The translations under genes and the position numbers were made by a program. The notes beneath the pieces are model-generated. The model had not been told where the DNA came from, searched no databases, and saw nothing but the letters and a program-made list of their open reading frames with translations. From Glandiceps talaboti (taxonomy: Eukaryota > Hemichordata > Enteropneusta > Spengelidae), in the NCBI RefSeq assembly GCF_964340395.1, contig NC_135549.1:13747342-13809841 (forward strand): 62,500 nt of DNA, in the 5' to 3' direction. Positions 12,886-62,147 of the stretch are shown here, one piece after another. Each line of letters opens with the position of its first letter. Position 1 is the stretch's first letter.

Positions 12886-13320
12886 ATCTAAACGTCAATC
12901 AATTAACTGAGTGTGGGCGAGGGTGGGTTGATAGAACGACACAGTCCCTCACAGACGTCGGATATCCTTTTGAACTGGTGAAAGAGTTATATCCCCGAGG
13001 CATTCCATTACATGCGTCATGCATGAATACCCACCTGCACATGTGTTTCAGTGTATTACGGAGTCTGACCTGGGGGCAAAAGACTCATTACAGCCGATCA
13101 TTAATGTAACGTCGTTGTTTAGTGGCACTCTCTAGATAGGTTTTGTTGGTAATCGAGACTTAGAGTAAGGTGTGACTTTACCAGGAAAAAAAGGTCGACT
13201 GTTACCACCAGTTGTGATACATTTTGACGGTGTGTGCACCGACATTGCTCAAATTTCCAATTGTTCACGCAGTAGAATTCAAACCAGAAGGGACAAACAG
13301 ACGTTCTCGAAATAGTATGT

Positions 13321-13614
13321 ACATGTATGTATGTATGTATGTATGTATGTATGTATGTATGTATGTATGTATGTATGTATGTATGTATGTATGTATGTAT
13401 GTATGTATGTGTGTGTGTATGTGTGTATGTACATGTATGTATGTATGTATGTATGTATGTATGTATATATGTTTGTATGTATGTATGTATGTATGTATGT
13501 ATGTATGTATGTATGTATGTATGTATGTATGTATGTGTGTGTGTGTATGTATGTATGTATGTATGTATGTATGTATGTATGTATGTATGTATGTATGTAT
13601 GTATGTATGTATGA
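13321..13614. repeat. (GTAT)n tetranucleotide array
   Basis: Nearly 300 bp of GTAT with three short GTGT or other interruptions. It creates long but spurious MYVC and HTYI frames on both strands. Confidence 0.95.
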
Positions 13615-14359
13615 TATAATAGATGTAAGTAACTATGTACATACATTGTAAATTGGGTTCGCTTATCTTTCTATCATGTCATCACCATTCAACGAATCTT
13701 TAAATAGATAAGTATTAATCCACATCATGTCCTGTTTTGTTGCTTCATTTTTTCCCTTCGTCGTACAACAAAAAAACCTTTCATGTGCCAGACGCAGCAG
13801 TGTACATTATTTATCGCACCTGACTTGTAAAACCCACATTCTACTGTATGCTACCCCTGAAAGTCCAAAGTCCAAAGTCCACAGCCCTCCCATCCCTATA
13901 CAGGTCACCCCCACCCCACCATTCCTGGTGTTGATACACTGGTAATTACATATGGAAGTATATTCAAAGTGGCAAAGGCTTGTAGATATACAATATGTGC
14001 ATGCATCTGTATGTTCATGCACCCCTCGGTTCTGCTTGCAACCTGATCAAATTAAAGGGGCATAAATACACTTGCTCAACTCTTCAGGTTTTTGTTTCAT
14101 TCTTTATTTTGTATATGTGTCACTTTAAAAAAAAGTAGGATCATTTTTCCCCGATGGGCAAGAATCATGCGTAACTTATTCATGACTTGATAATCACAGT
14201 AAATTTCCAAAATCAAGCCATTTCCACAGCAGTAATACTGTAGCTACATTTATATATCCATACGCGTATCAAAGCGTAATGCAGACGAATTGTTGAAGTG
14301 TCAGTGAGTTGAATGAGTCTCCAATTTCTTTTAGCTACATGTACATCCATACATATTTA

Positions 14360-14591
14360 GGCTGGGGTCAGAATTTACGGCAGGGGGGCCATGGGGAGAA
14401 AGAAATGGGGGGGGGGGAGAAATGAGGGTTCAAAGGGGTGGCATGAAAATTCTGATGGTGTGAAAGGGGGCCCGAAATATTTTGCTTGTGATTTCAACCG
14501 CTTCGCCGCAATACCTTCTCAACCCTATATTCAGTGATGAGTTTGGTGACAGCCATGCGAATGTATTTGTGCATGCCTTCCTCTGTCTCTC

Positions 14592-14667
<76 letters not shown>

Positions 14668-15405
14668 CAAAACTGTACACTTCATTTACCTACCATACAT
14701 TTAATTATGAGGCAGTCAGTAACCAAGTAAATAACGTGTGTCTGCCTAAATATCGCGCTGAAGAGAAGTTAAAATGTAGGTAATATATTAATATAGCCAT
14801 ACAATTGTATAATAATGTATTGACTCAAGTAATATTGGGGTATTGAAGACAATTTTCAAGTACTGTATGCCGGGCTTTCGATAATGTGTATGGTTTGAAA
14901 TTTTATGCCATTAAATGACCTCCTACATATCCTTATTTTTTTTACAAGTGCTTACTGTGCGAGGGGGACACCCCCACACCCTCCCCACTAGCTATCAAGG
15001 GAGATGCTGGTTCTGCCCAGAATCAAGATTGAAAAATAAAACCCTGCTGACTATGAAGTATCTCCAAGTACAGCCCAAAGTGAGACCTTCTTTGCAAAGC
15101 CCACATATATTTGTAAATAAATCTCTCATTGCTATGTATGGACACTGAAGTTGATTTCCATTGTGTAGTAGTGTACCATACTGCACATCTCTGAAGCGGA
15201 ACAGGGCGGGGGTGGGGGTACTGTATAATTGTATAATATCAAAATATGTATAGCCGAGAAGGGGGCTACGGAATTCTTGGGTTCATTTCGGGGGGGGGGG
15301 GGACATGAAATTTTTGAGAGCGAAGGGGGGGGGGGAGCTGCGAAATATTTTTGACCAAAATAATTTCTCCACAGGTCCCCCCTGCCGTAAATTATGACCC
15401 AAGCC
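14360..15405 (+). mobile_element. Harbinger-like non-autonomous DNA transposon, copy 1
   Basis: A 1046-bp element starting GGCTGGGGTCAGAATTTACG and ending with the imperfect inverse ...CGTAAATTATGACCCAAGCC, flanked on both sides by TTA (14357-14359 and 15406-15408). A three-base TTA target duplication with TIRs starting GG is characteristic of the PIF/Harbinger superfamily. No transposase ORF is present. It contains poly-G runs, a (CTGT)n tract at 14583-14664 and a G-rich block repeated directly near both ends (14424-14484 and 15277-15353). It is homologous along its length to 48907-49994. Confidence 0.75.
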
Positions 15406-15408
15406 TTA

Positions 15409-18400
15409 CGCTGACTATAATTTTTTATATCAAAATCAAATAATGTATACAAACGTAGACAATGCGAAAAAGGGGAATATTGCATAAGGGTTCAACACTG
15501 TACACTCTGGGATTTCTAGAAGCATGATCATAGGTGTGACATCGCCGACAAAATATGGTAGGGGGGGGGAGCATTGCGTTCATTAAAGACTGTCTTGTCT
15601 GCGAATCGGACATAGTCTAACGTAGATCCTTGGAAACAAAATACCTAATAGCACTTTACTGAAGTACATGTGGTTCGATAGTCTATGAAATGGTTGTCCT
15701 GGGGATGTACCTGACAGAGCTGATGTGCTTGGACATTTGTAAATATGGACGGCTTTGTGTGATTACAAACTTAAGGTAGATACCTCACTCTATTCACCAT
15801 TTCACGGGCATCACGAAACCTTTTTGTGTAAAATACGTAAAGCTTTTTTCAGAATCCTATTCTAGCACGTTCAATATTCAATTAAAAATCCTAACCCCGC
15901 TGAGAAAATTCCACGTTGGGATAATTGAATCTACCAGATGTTACGTGGGCACAGATCCAATCTGACGTTTGAGGGACATGATTTTAAGTACTCGCTGAAT
16001 TACGCTCCTGGCATTGCTTTAAATCTTCCGTTATCTTGCCTTGTTATCTTTACAAGATGTTTAATTCACTGTCTTGAAGACGTATTGTTGGTCAAATTCT
16101 TGGCATGGTACTGAAACGAGCTGTGGAGTTTTCATAACAAATTATTTTCAATAGCTTAGTTTCTTTGATTCTTAACTGCTTTGACGTTCAAATCATGGTT
16201 TCTATCGTGTTTTGCAACAGTTACTGCGAAGCAATCGTTCAACACAATGCATGTCGAAGGCAGAAACCTGAGACAGCTGTGTAATCGTCTAGTTGGCGGT
16301 GTCTCGGCGTTATAGCTATGGCAAGAAATCAATCGTCCAGCAAAATTGATGTAACCTACTGCCGTGCTGGTTGGTGGTGGCCTCGTTCATCACGTGGGGA
16401 GTCGATGGCTTAAGTTCAACTCTGTAGGGAAGCTTTTAAAAAATTTTGATGTCGGTATTTCATTGCGAGGTTCTTATTCCCAAACCCTAAACAAGTGAAC
16501 TGTCGCTGTTTGACCTAAAACCCCGACTCTTGGAACTAACAGTCTCCAACCTAACGTGTTTTTGTTTGAGTCAGCAAAACGAAAATGAGAAAAAAAACAA
16601 CCGCAAATCAATTACAAATGATGAGGCCTCTGACATGTTTCCATGGAAACTATGACTTCCAGTGGGATTGCAAAGTCAACCCTGTCGTTTTGACAAGACG
16701 CAAGATGCACACAGGGCAGGAGTTCGCTTGGCAAGAACTATAGGAATCGATCGAATGTTTCTTTTCAGAATTCGAAATAGTTTGTTTTTGTTGCTGCTGC
16801 TGTGATAAAGACCATTTGAACATTTACAACGTCAATGTGTTTGTTGCACACATGACGATCTTGTAAACGACACTTTACACGTCTCTTACAACCCAGTAGG
16901 GGATGTCGCGTTGTGCTCTATGGAAATCAGTCACGCGAACGATACTGAACACTAATCGGTGTATATTCTAAGTGACCACAAAACTATTTACAAAATGTAT
17001 CGGCGGCAGTACAAGCAGGATTGCGCTCGCGTCCTTGAAATATCAAAAGTAGGGTGTATTCAGAGTAGAGAGAATTACTGTATCCCCTTTCACAGTGCTG
17101 TTGGCAGCATCTTTTATTGAAAAGAAGTGAGTTATTCACTTCTGGTAGGATTTAGTAGCGATATCAACGCATTAAGTATACCAAGAGTAGCCATGAAAGT
17201 TTATATTTTATTCACACGCAGTACTTAGTAGGATCCTCAATGCATTCGTAAATGTGATTGAATTAGACAGAAAAAAGCACACTCTCATTACGGAAGCCTA
17301 CAGCGTTTAAGTTGTCCTCTGGGGCACAGTGTTTCTATTATTACTACATCGTAACACACGTTAGATTTGAAACTTTCTGGGCTGCATGCCAGTTACGTTG
17401 CACTGAGTTACCACTGTGAGTTTGATACTTGTTGAAAACTTAATTTTGTTTTGTTTTGTTACTGTTTCAGCACTGCATAGTTAGCCATTTGAGTTTGGTA
17501 ACATGTATTTGGCTGGCTTATAAAATAATCCATGATTTACCACGTCATAGGACAAAATTGAAAAGTCAATGAAATTATTTTTGATCAGAAACGTTTACCA
17601 GAGAGTTAAAATGTCGGAAATTGGTGATACCCAAGAGAATTAATGAATTCCATGCTACGCAAAGTTCGAAACTCCTGAATATATTTGAAACATATGCCTA
17701 TGTGTTATCATTTGGCGCGCGGGTGTAGACATAGTGAAATACTCGTTTAAGTCATTATCTTTTGAACATGTTTATAACGCGTTGTATCAAGGACATCAAA
17801 TTCGTATATACTCACGATACTAGGACAATGTTAGCAAAGTAGGCATTAAAACTTAAGTCGGATTGACCAATAGTCACGGTAATGGGTTACATTACGATAA
17901 TGATATATCACACGTTGTCCCTCCCTTTCACATACGTCTATGTCCCTCGAGCTAACGAAAATAAACGGTGGCGTAATATTCCAATACGCTTTTCATTGCA
18001 GGGAGTGATACTGCCTCATTTATTGGCACCTATTTTTCCAGCAGTTACGAGCTGAATATAAACACCTGTTTCTACTTGCTTGCTAACGCGTGTATTGTGT
18101 CCAAACTTACACCTAGGCGGGACAGGTCATATGCACGGTGTGCAAACATCCGAGGAATGGTATTACCACCCTTCTTTCACAAAGCCTTGCCTATGAAATG
18201 AACATCACAGGGAATGTCTCTGACATAGGGAGTCTAGCGCTTCACTGCGAGCAAGATATTCTGTCAGAAACAAGACGAATTTGCATGTGAAGGTACTTTA
18301 CCGACTTGCTCGTCGAACTTTGGCCTTGACAAACTTTACAAAAGCCCGTTGATGATTGCATTGGATTAAGGCTAGTCTTCTATATCTACTACAAACGGGT

Positions 18401-18462
18401 AGCAGGCGTAAATCTTACATGTCAGCACTAAGAACTGGAGAGTTAATATCGATCGTTTGAAA
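15409..18462 (+). promoter_or_regulatory. Gene B upstream region
   Basis: About 3 kb between a transposon remnant and the gene B start codon, with no ORF of interest and few simple repeats compared with the rest of the window. It must contain at least the 5' UTR and probably the promoter. I see no decisive TATA box or 5' UTR intron. It includes the palindrome GTTTCCATGGAAAC at 16637-16650. Confidence 0.4.
16637..16650. promoter_or_regulatory. X-box-like palindrome upstream of gene B
   Basis: Perfect 14-bp palindrome GTTTCCATGGAAAC, close to the RFX X-box (two half sites separated by AT). It lies 1.8 kb upstream of the gene B start codon. Function is inferred from the motif only. Confidence 0.45.
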
Positions 18463-39410
<20,948 letters not shown>

Positions 39411-40117
39411 TGAGCCAGGACTCGCAATAGAAACAAATGACGGGTTCAATGCATTGTGAACTTAACTGATTGGTGTTTTCTATATACAGTATGTGCACTG
39501 AGTACACACCAGGACACCATCACATACAGAAGTATTGGTCAAGCAATGCTCATTGTCGTTTAGTGAAACAGTATAGTTTAATTAACTCTACTATAAACAC
39601 CCAGGAGGCAGAGACCAAGTAAAAAAACCCAGTATTGGCACTCCAATTTTTAGGATCCAACATAGCACTGCGGATCGATACAGGCCATTCTTAATAATCT
39701 GTATAGATCTTTGAGATTGTGGTATCCCGGCGTTTATTAAAACTAGGACCAAAATAGAATATAGTGTTCTTAGCTTAAAAAACTACAACATAACGAAGTG
39801 ACTTGTGAACCGTTATTCCGATCATAGGCGACTGTAAATGGCCGATATGCGCTGAGGGCATGACTGAAATTAATATTTCACATTGAATTTCACCTTCAAT
39901 GGTCATACCAAAGAACAAGACTTCCAAGGTCCTTGTCTATAACCAAATACACCTATCTTAGTATCCTGGTTCTGGTACTAGGGAATTAACTGAACTAGGG
40001 GCGGCGTTCTTAGACAGTAGTGGTATTGATACAAGAAAAAACGCTATATAGGTTTGCGTACGACTATTGGAATTTTCTTCCATATCTCAGCATCAGTAGA
40101 GACTGGGAATGGGTTTA

Positions 40118-40412
40118 CAATTGCCGACATCAGACCGTGAACGAACGGAGCCTGCTACAAACAGGAAAAGTAAACTACTGGATTAGATTAATTAACACTT
40201 GACACAGTTTGTTGAAAGTACAGAGACTTGTATTACATTTCATCATTTCATAAGAACAGTTTTATGGCCAGTTTACATAATAGTTCATGTTCACAAACAA
40301 ATTTCCAGTTTCCCTGGCATTTCATATACACATAAAGGGATCATAAAACTATTCTTATTACTTCCCTTTTTGTAACAGGTTCAGTTTGTCTACGGTCTGA
40401 TGTCGCCAGTTG
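40118..40412 (+). mobile_element. Long-TIR MITE, copy 2 (downstream of gene B)
   Basis: About 295 bp, homologous to 32907-33284 but with a shortened 3' internal part. GACATCAGACCGT near the 5' end pairs exactly with ACGGTCTGATGTC near the 3' end. The conserved middle includes 'cagagacttgtattacattt'. Confidence 0.75.
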
Positions 40413-40824
40413 TACTGAAAGACAAATATTACCTGTACAACTTCTGGATTAATACCCTTTCTGATCACACATATTACATGTATTTGTAGTGATAGTATGG
40501 TTATTTTAAATACTGAATGTATTAAAATAGGACCTGTACTTTCAGTCAGAGCCGCCAGATGGAAATGAAAATAGTTAAATTCGTGCTGTTATTTACTTGA
40601 CAATTATAGTATTTTGGTGTTTAACATTGGTAAATGTTTGAAATGTATTTTTATATAAATGTCGATATTAATTATAAGTTTTTACAATGTATTACGTATA
40701 GTCTATTTCGTATATGCTAATCAATTTGTCATTAATTAGTGCATCGGTTTAACGACTGTTATATGGTAAATAGTGTATCCACTACGTTTCGAAGTATAGT
40801 GTTAATATTTACCTGCAGAAAGAG

Positions 40825-40830
40825 AATAAA
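40825..40830 (+). terminator. Candidate poly(A) signal (AATAAA) downstream of gene B
   Basis: AATAAA about 1.4 kb after the gene B stop, followed by another at 40887-40892. A weaker ATTAAA lies nearer at 39736-39741. If the distal signals are used, the 3' UTR would include the MITE copy at 40118-40412. Confidence 0.3.
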
Positions 40831-40965
40831 CTCTTTTCACTTTCGTCTTTGAAATTGATGAAGCAAAAAGGCAGAGCAATTTTCTTAATAAAGCATTTGA
40901 CACGTTTGATACTTCTAAGTTCTATAGGGAACAATTAACATCACGTTAACCACGCAGATGCCCCC

Positions 40966-41020
40966 ACATACATACATACATACATACATACATACATACA
41001 TACATACATACATACATACA
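40966..41020. repeat. (CATA)n microsatellite
   Basis: A clean tract of about 13 units downstream of gene B. Confidence 0.95.
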
Positions 41021-42139
41021 TAGTATAATTTATAACGTAAATATCATTCGTCTTAGAATTGTCGTGGAGTCTATCTATTGTCGTGTTTCATTGTAGTATG
41101 AACAGGTGAGGCCTAGGTCCTTTGTGAAGTTGTTTCTATAGAATGTACATGTATAATGAATGAATGAGTATCGTGTACATTGCAATGTTGTATGACAGTC
41201 TATTAATTACAATGTGTATATGTCACCGTACCGTATGCGTTAGAATTTGTATTAGATCTGAACAGTGCTATACCTTATTAGTAGTATTATGACCAAGCCT
41301 GTTGGAGATTGTTTGAACCACCCTACCAACTTGAATATATAAAGAGTCTGTCATGTATCCGTTATATTTTGTATTTTCACCGTTTTATATCAATTGTATT
41401 CGACTGTGGTATTATTACTTGTTCTATTACGTAGGTAACATTTATACAAATCAATTTACCAGTTTTTATCCGATTGTACAAACGTTGTCAAGTGCACGTG
41501 GCTACGTACGTGGGACCAATTTCAATTTTCTTGGGTTGTTAGTTTGTTTATTGTTTCCTTGTAAACAATTTGTTCTGTTATCAGTTGTGATGACGAATTT
41601 GTATTTTAGTATATGAAAAATGACTGTATTAGAATCATTGCATTGTATACACTTAACGGGGATGTTATTACATATAGGCATTATATGGAATAAAATAACA
41701 CATGATTCAACTAAGATTGCTTCATCATATCAACTTTAGTTAAAAAATGAATGAGTGGAGTTTCTTATTTATGTTGCTATGTTATTTATCTAAACTAATA
41801 TATGGGTTTTTATAAGTTGACCTGCAAGTATCGTATACCAAATTAACCGTTGGTGGCGCACTCCAAAGAAATAACCCAACGCCCAGGAGTTGCAATGGTA
41901 TGCACTTTAAAATCAATCTCGATCACCTCATTACGTACGTGTACGTGTACGTGTATGTATTACTGCCCAAACATTAACGATCGTTAACTTCTGTACGTTC
42001 CAACCCTCGTCATCAGAATATTGGACATTGAAAAGATTTTCACTGGAACATGGTAATATAAACGAGCTTGCAATGCTATATTAACGGGAATTAGGATGCA
42101 CTTTTATTTTGCGCATGTTATGGTGTATGTTTTGTATGG
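41021..42139. other. Intergenic DNA without recognised content
   Basis: AT-rich; only a short open frame at 41353-41616 without known similarity. Confidence 0.6.
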
Positions 42140-42215
42140 TTTTTTTTTTATTGTTGGAGCCTGTTAATGGGACTCGTCCCGTAGGTCACCCTTGGAAATA
42201 AATTAATCAATCAAA
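42140..42215 (+). mobile_element. Possible retroelement 3' tail (B-C intergenic)
   Basis: A T-rich run, GGGACTCGTCCC (5-bp stem), then CACCCTTGGAAATAAATTAA and TCAATCAA. The hairpin plus AATAAA plus short tandem tail arrangement resembles a LINE/SINE 3' end. No coding part is visible. Confidence 0.3.
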
Positions 42216-42402
42216 ATTTTGGTAAAAATAACAGTTGTCTGGAAGATATATAGAATAGGTTGGTCCTAAAGAAAAAGCTTAACACTAATTCGAGAAACTG
42301 GAATTGAATCATGTGCTTTTTTTAAGTCTTCCAACAGAGTCATCATGCATCGTCTGTTGATTGGATACACGATCAATATTGTGGAGTGCGTCATCACTTA
42401 GC

Positions 42403-42809
42403 CTAGTTCCTGATGGACATATTCGTACTACGTTTCATACTATCTCAGACTACTATAGTCCAGCCAATCTCATTACTCAAGGTGTTCATTGTGGTTCAAC
42501 CCCATGGTGGGCGAAGTGCAAACTCGCATATCAGTAGTAATCCATCACAAAGTGACAGGCTGTCGTCATTGTACGGTCGTTCTCATATTTCTAGGACTGA
42601 TATGCAAATTTCCAACCAGGACTGCACCTCTGCCATCTCCAAGTCTGTTTAAACTAACATCGTGTGGGGACGCAACAATGTCATCGTGTTTAAATGAACG
42701 CTGTGGGAAAGGGGGGAGGAGCAAAGAATTATGTGCGAGAGTAATGGGATTGACTAGATGGTATAGTATGAAGATAACGTAGTACGGAATACAGTCCGTC
42801 AGGAACTAG
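42403..42809. mobile_element. Inverted-repeat element with about 50-bp TIRs (B-C intergenic)
   Basis: The left end CTAGTTCCTGATGGAC pairs with the inverse of GTCCGTCAGGAACTAG at the right end. The match continues inward through GTACTACGTT and TCATACTAT, with small gaps. Length 407 bp. The ORFs inside resemble nothing I know. Target duplication unclear. Confidence 0.55.
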
Positions 42810-43445
42810 CTAGACTAGTTACTGCTGAGCATTTCTCCCAACAACAAATTATTCCATACTACGATGACACTAATGGTAGGCGAGTAAGAGCATATCAGCA
42901 CAAATTAAACTGTTTTCTGTGTGCATGTGTTATCGTTAAGACAAGCAACTTTGTACGGCCATCATCATTACACCATTACCGTCTATTGATCTTGTGACCT
43001 TATCTGGCGTCAAATCATTTGGCATGGAGGCAACTTATCGATCGTACAGTTACTACACCGTCTACTATCTAATACGGTAACCGTGGAAAATACATCATAA
43101 TGTAGTCACATGTGGTAATAGTCAGTTTTAACACGTAGAAGCTGTGATGTGTATCTGTCATCCTTCTAGCCTATCGTCGAATCACTGGTTATTATAGCAC
43201 ATGTAAATACACGTGTTAGTATAACATTTGTAAAGTCGCCCTTCGCTTATTTTGAAGTGTGACTGACCAAAAAGGATACTTGATACGTTCCAATTAAGGG
43301 CGCCGTAAACTGTTCAATTTTAAATGTGCGGCGACATGATGTTTATTTGAAAACTGAATATAAAATACTGTACAAATAAACAGTACACCAGTGTGTATGT
43401 ATAACCCGCACAGAATCTATGACCTTGTACATTCTTTTCTGGATA

Positions 43446-43894
43446 CAATTGCTGACCGTCAAACCGTGGACGAACAGAGCCTGTTACAAACAGGGCAAGT
43501 AAACTACTGAATTGGATTAATAACACTTGACACAGTATGTTGAAGGTACAGAGACTTGTATTACATTTCATCATTTGATAAGAACAGTTTTATGGCCACT
43601 TCACATAATAATTCAAGTTCACAATACAAATTTCCAGTTCCCCTGGCATTGATCATAAAGATGCCATAACACCATTCTTTATCAAACTATGGTGTGTAAT
43701 ACAATGCAAGTCTCTGCTGTTTCAACATGCTGAGCCAAATGTTATCAATCAAACTCATTTGCTTACTTCTCCTGTTTGTAACAGGTTCAGTTCGTGGGAG
43801 GGGTTGGCATGATGTGTGAGGGCGCCCTGTCACGGCGTACCTTACAGTATAGTCTACGGTCTGATGTCAGACATGTACTAGATGTCGCCAGTTG
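43446..43894 (+). mobile_element. Long-TIR MITE, copy 3, with an extra segment in its 3' arm
   Basis: About 449 bp, homologous to copies 1 and 2. The 3' arm is interrupted: about 65 bp of unrelated G-rich sequence (about 43793-43852) separates ...AACAGGTTCAGT from the outer GTCTACGGTCTGATGTCAG. Copies 2 and 3 also share GCCAGTTGTA(C/T)TGAA at the right end. Confidence 0.7.
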
Positions 43895-44009
43895 TATTGA
43901 ACCTGTCCGATTACAGCACAACAAATATCCCACATCGGACATCAATGATGTAGAACCGACGTACTGTAATGTTTACGATACTGATGCACCAATAAATGGA
44001 TTGATTTAG

Positions 44010-47000
44010 AAACCAAATAGGTCGTAACATTTATCCTACATTATGTTTTGGGGTAAGTTTCTTACATGTTGCCAACTATATCAACATAAAATGATTCTGA
44101 TTGTTTAGGTTTATTCTATCTGAGTTATTAATCATCCTTAGCGTGGAATCCGGAAGTACGTACTGCAAGGGTCTCGAACCGGTATAATGATTCCTTAAAC
44201 TTAAACGTGAAGAAACAAGTGCAATAATACGTTATCGAGATCGGGTATGATGTTTTATTTACGTCTTTCATAAGTGCCTCTCCATAGATGGGGCAATTAT
44301 TTAATCAGACTTTACATGAACAATGTATGTGACAACTTGAATGGAAAGGTCAGATGGTTTCCCTGCTAGGAGGGTATGCATTACACATTCATATATCATT
44401 CCAGAATTTTGACAAACTTGGCTCCGGATATTTTATAAGTCTTTGCCGGACAAGACAGTTGGAGACTCGGGGAATCATTCATTAATTAAACAGGTCAAAA
44501 AATGAAACGTTTTACTAACTAAAGTATTCACATAAAATTGATGAAGAGTAGTTTTAATATCGATAGTACTATTTAGTGTATTTGGCGTTGATTACATACA
44601 CGGTCGCAATTTTGATAGGAACCGATGACGAAAGGAATATCAGTCACTTAAACTATTAAAAGCAAAGTAAGAAAAAGAAAGAATTATGGTCATAACACTA
44701 CATCACAGATTGAGCTATACATGTGTCAAGATTTCTTTTACACAACCATCAAATGTGTTAGTATGTATTATGAGCAATCTCGATCTGTTTAGAGCTGTGG
44801 CGTCGAAGTGATGACGTCAACGGCTATCAGACCAACACTGAGACATTGTGTCACTACCAGATATGTCATGTCACAAAATAATTGCGTCATGAGTAATGCT
44901 ATCCATTGTCTGTGTTTGAATTTAAAAGCATGCATGATACAGGCAATGATAGTCTCATCGATTGTTCAGGGTAAAACTACATATAGTATATCATTTGCTT
45001 ACTCAAATTATAAAAAAAAAAGATTGACAAGTTTGGAGAGTTTGCTCGATCTAGTGCTCAACCTTGGTAGCTGCGGTGTCCGTGGTTGGATATTTTTTTA
45101 TCTAATTTTGTGTCCATCATTTCAGAAGTTTTTTGCCAAAGGGTGACACACTCGATGTGTTTGCTTTAATCAGAAGATACGCCGACACTTAGTCATTTTC
45201 AGCAAACATCACATGATGTTAAAGTCAGGTACGTTGCAAGTTGACTGTGGTGATATATGTTATCAGCTTTATTCTCTTTTGTCTGTAATTACTGGATTTC
45301 AATTAGTACAATATGTACACTAATTACGTTTTCAATATCGAACATGTAAGGCACCGTGACCGGACGGTGTAAACATTCCATTATTGAACAGTGTAATTTT
45401 TCACAGCCACAGTGTAGTGGTTTTATATCATTCGCTAATCTATCTTTAGAAGGTTAGTGAATTTCTGTTTTAAAAGTCTGTCTCCGGGACGCGTTATCTT
45501 GACAGCTGAGGATAAGGAGATACTGCACATCACACGTTCTGCATGCATTACCATTCCTATTCAAATAACACTAAGAACTGCCAGCTGTGAAAGCCAAAAA
45601 GAAACTAAACAGATTTCGTGTAGGGTCACGGTCTATGGTGATACCAAAATTTTGAAAAGAAAAATACTACTTAAAAAACAAAAACTACACTTACGCCTAA
45701 TTCGACTCCCCAACCTCGTCACCTTCAAATTGGCTGCAATACAGTAAGACAAATAAGCTTGTTTGTACACAAAGGTACGTCACAATCGACATTTTTTATG
45801 CCATGTCAGCTTACAAAGCAGTTACAGGTTGTAATCGTCACGGAAAATTGATTGGTGGCAATGTAGCTTCGAAGCGAAAAATTCTCATTTGAAACAAACA
45901 AAAAAAAAACATAATAAAATTTCGAAATTGTTCGAGACTGCTGCAAGTTTTTATGATGTTTCTAAACATTGTACAACCAAGTTTAATTTTGCATAAGCAA
46001 TAGGGAATGAGATCGCTGAAGAAGCGTGCCACTTTAATCGAGATTAAACACGAAGAAGTACTTAAAGAAGTGAGTCAACGCAATCACTGTACAAACAAAA
46101 GTCGGTTTAGGCGTGTTGAGGATCCGATAAACTCCGGTTCATTCAACACGGCACTATATGACAATACGCATGCGCACAAACCTGTACATTTTTTAGGACA
46201 AGTACATTTTACATGTATTTGTAGGTTTCAGTTTCTTTCACTTTGTACTTTTTTTCAAATTAATTCTGTTATATAAACGATATGATTTGGTTGTCCGTGA
46301 TCACAGAAACTTGATGCAAGGGAAAGTGTTGGGGAATGGCGCCGGTGTTTTTCCCAGGGACAGGGTAATGTACATGTAACTATAGTTTCTTGTTTATCTC
46401 GCGTGTAGAGTGATGGCATTCAACAGCCGCTGAGATGAGTTATGTGTATTTTTTTTCTTCAAAATATAAACATGACAGTCTAAACTTGATCCATAAAAAT
46501 TATATCCTTGACTTAGATTTAAAAAATCTCTGCTCAGTGCTATGATGTAACTTTTATGCCTAACAAAAAAAAATGTGTGGTTCCGATTAGGCCTAGGCTC
46601 AATTTTAGAATAAGTGGGGTAGGTAGATTCTATATTTTATTAAAAAAAGACTATTTTTTCATAATGAGTTTCTGGTTCAGGTAGTCATGTTTGCCGTTGT
46701 TTTCTGTATGGTCTATGTGTTATTAGTATCTTCCCATCAGATGTACAGCCACTACAGATTGGAAGAACAGTTTTATATCGTCTTTTTCGCGATGTTAATA
46801 TTGTTTTCTCGAATACGTGAAAAAAAAAACACTATTAGGGCTAGCATGAAAAACTAGGTGGGGTCAGGTAACTGGAAACAAACAATTTGGTTAAAGGTTA
46901 ATCTGCTGCGAAGTATATAAATTTTATTTTACAAAGCAAAGCCAGACCTGTCAACATACATGTACAAAGCACTGCTCAGTTTTTGCATACTTGAAATAAT

Positions 47001-47438
47001 CATAGGGAAACTTTAATTTGCCGGTTATCGATCGAAACATTGATAATGTTACAAATAGCAACTTGTTTGTGTTTAGCATGATTTTCGAAAGTCTTGTCTG
47101 CCATTCTACACACGCTTCGGGGCCCCTTTCAAGTTGTTTCCATGGAAACGCCAATAAGGATTTGTGTGTAGACGTTACCATTGTACAGGAATATTAATTG
47201 CACGAAAAATGGTAAAATTGGGAGGTATCTGTGTATTTACATTGCAAAGATATTCGTAACTGTCAGAGTTACATAGTGTCACCAAAATTTGTGAGCCGTT
47301 GGACTTAAAGATAGACTCAGTATTTAAGTGCAACGTAGTGACCAATAATATAGTCGCTTTCCAGTGGGAGTAAGGTCATTCATTGTAATAATTAACTCAA
47401 CAGATTTTGTTGAGCCGGGTACATTGAAACATACCATC
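44010..47438 (+). promoter_or_regulatory. Gene C upstream region
   Basis: AT-rich DNA without recognisable genes between the last MITE copy and the gene C start codon. A CRE-like TGACGTCA is at 44812-44819 and the palindrome GTTTCCATGGAAAC at 47136-47149, roughly 290 bp before the ATG. The short ORFs here show no family similarity that I recognise. Confidence 0.35.
47136..47149. promoter_or_regulatory. X-box-like palindrome near gene C start
   Basis: GTTTCCATGGAAAC about 290 bp upstream of the gene C ATG, a typical promoter-proximal distance. It is identical to the copies at 16637 and 24194. Confidence 0.45.

Positions 47439-62147
<14,709 letters not shown>

Noticed and set aside
13224-13646. 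Open frames of MYVC and HTYI repeats on both strands
   Set aside because: Translation of (GTAT)n; same at 27205, 34906 and 35617. No codon bias or flanking gene structure.
43794-44009. Open frame of 71 codons
   Set aside because: Its first part overlaps the right arm of a MITE, and nothing resembles a known protein.
47364-47438. Upstream in-frame extension of gene C from a GTG
   Set aside because: Eukaryotic initiation needs ATG; the ATG at 47439 has a strong context and gives the expected short cytosolic tail.
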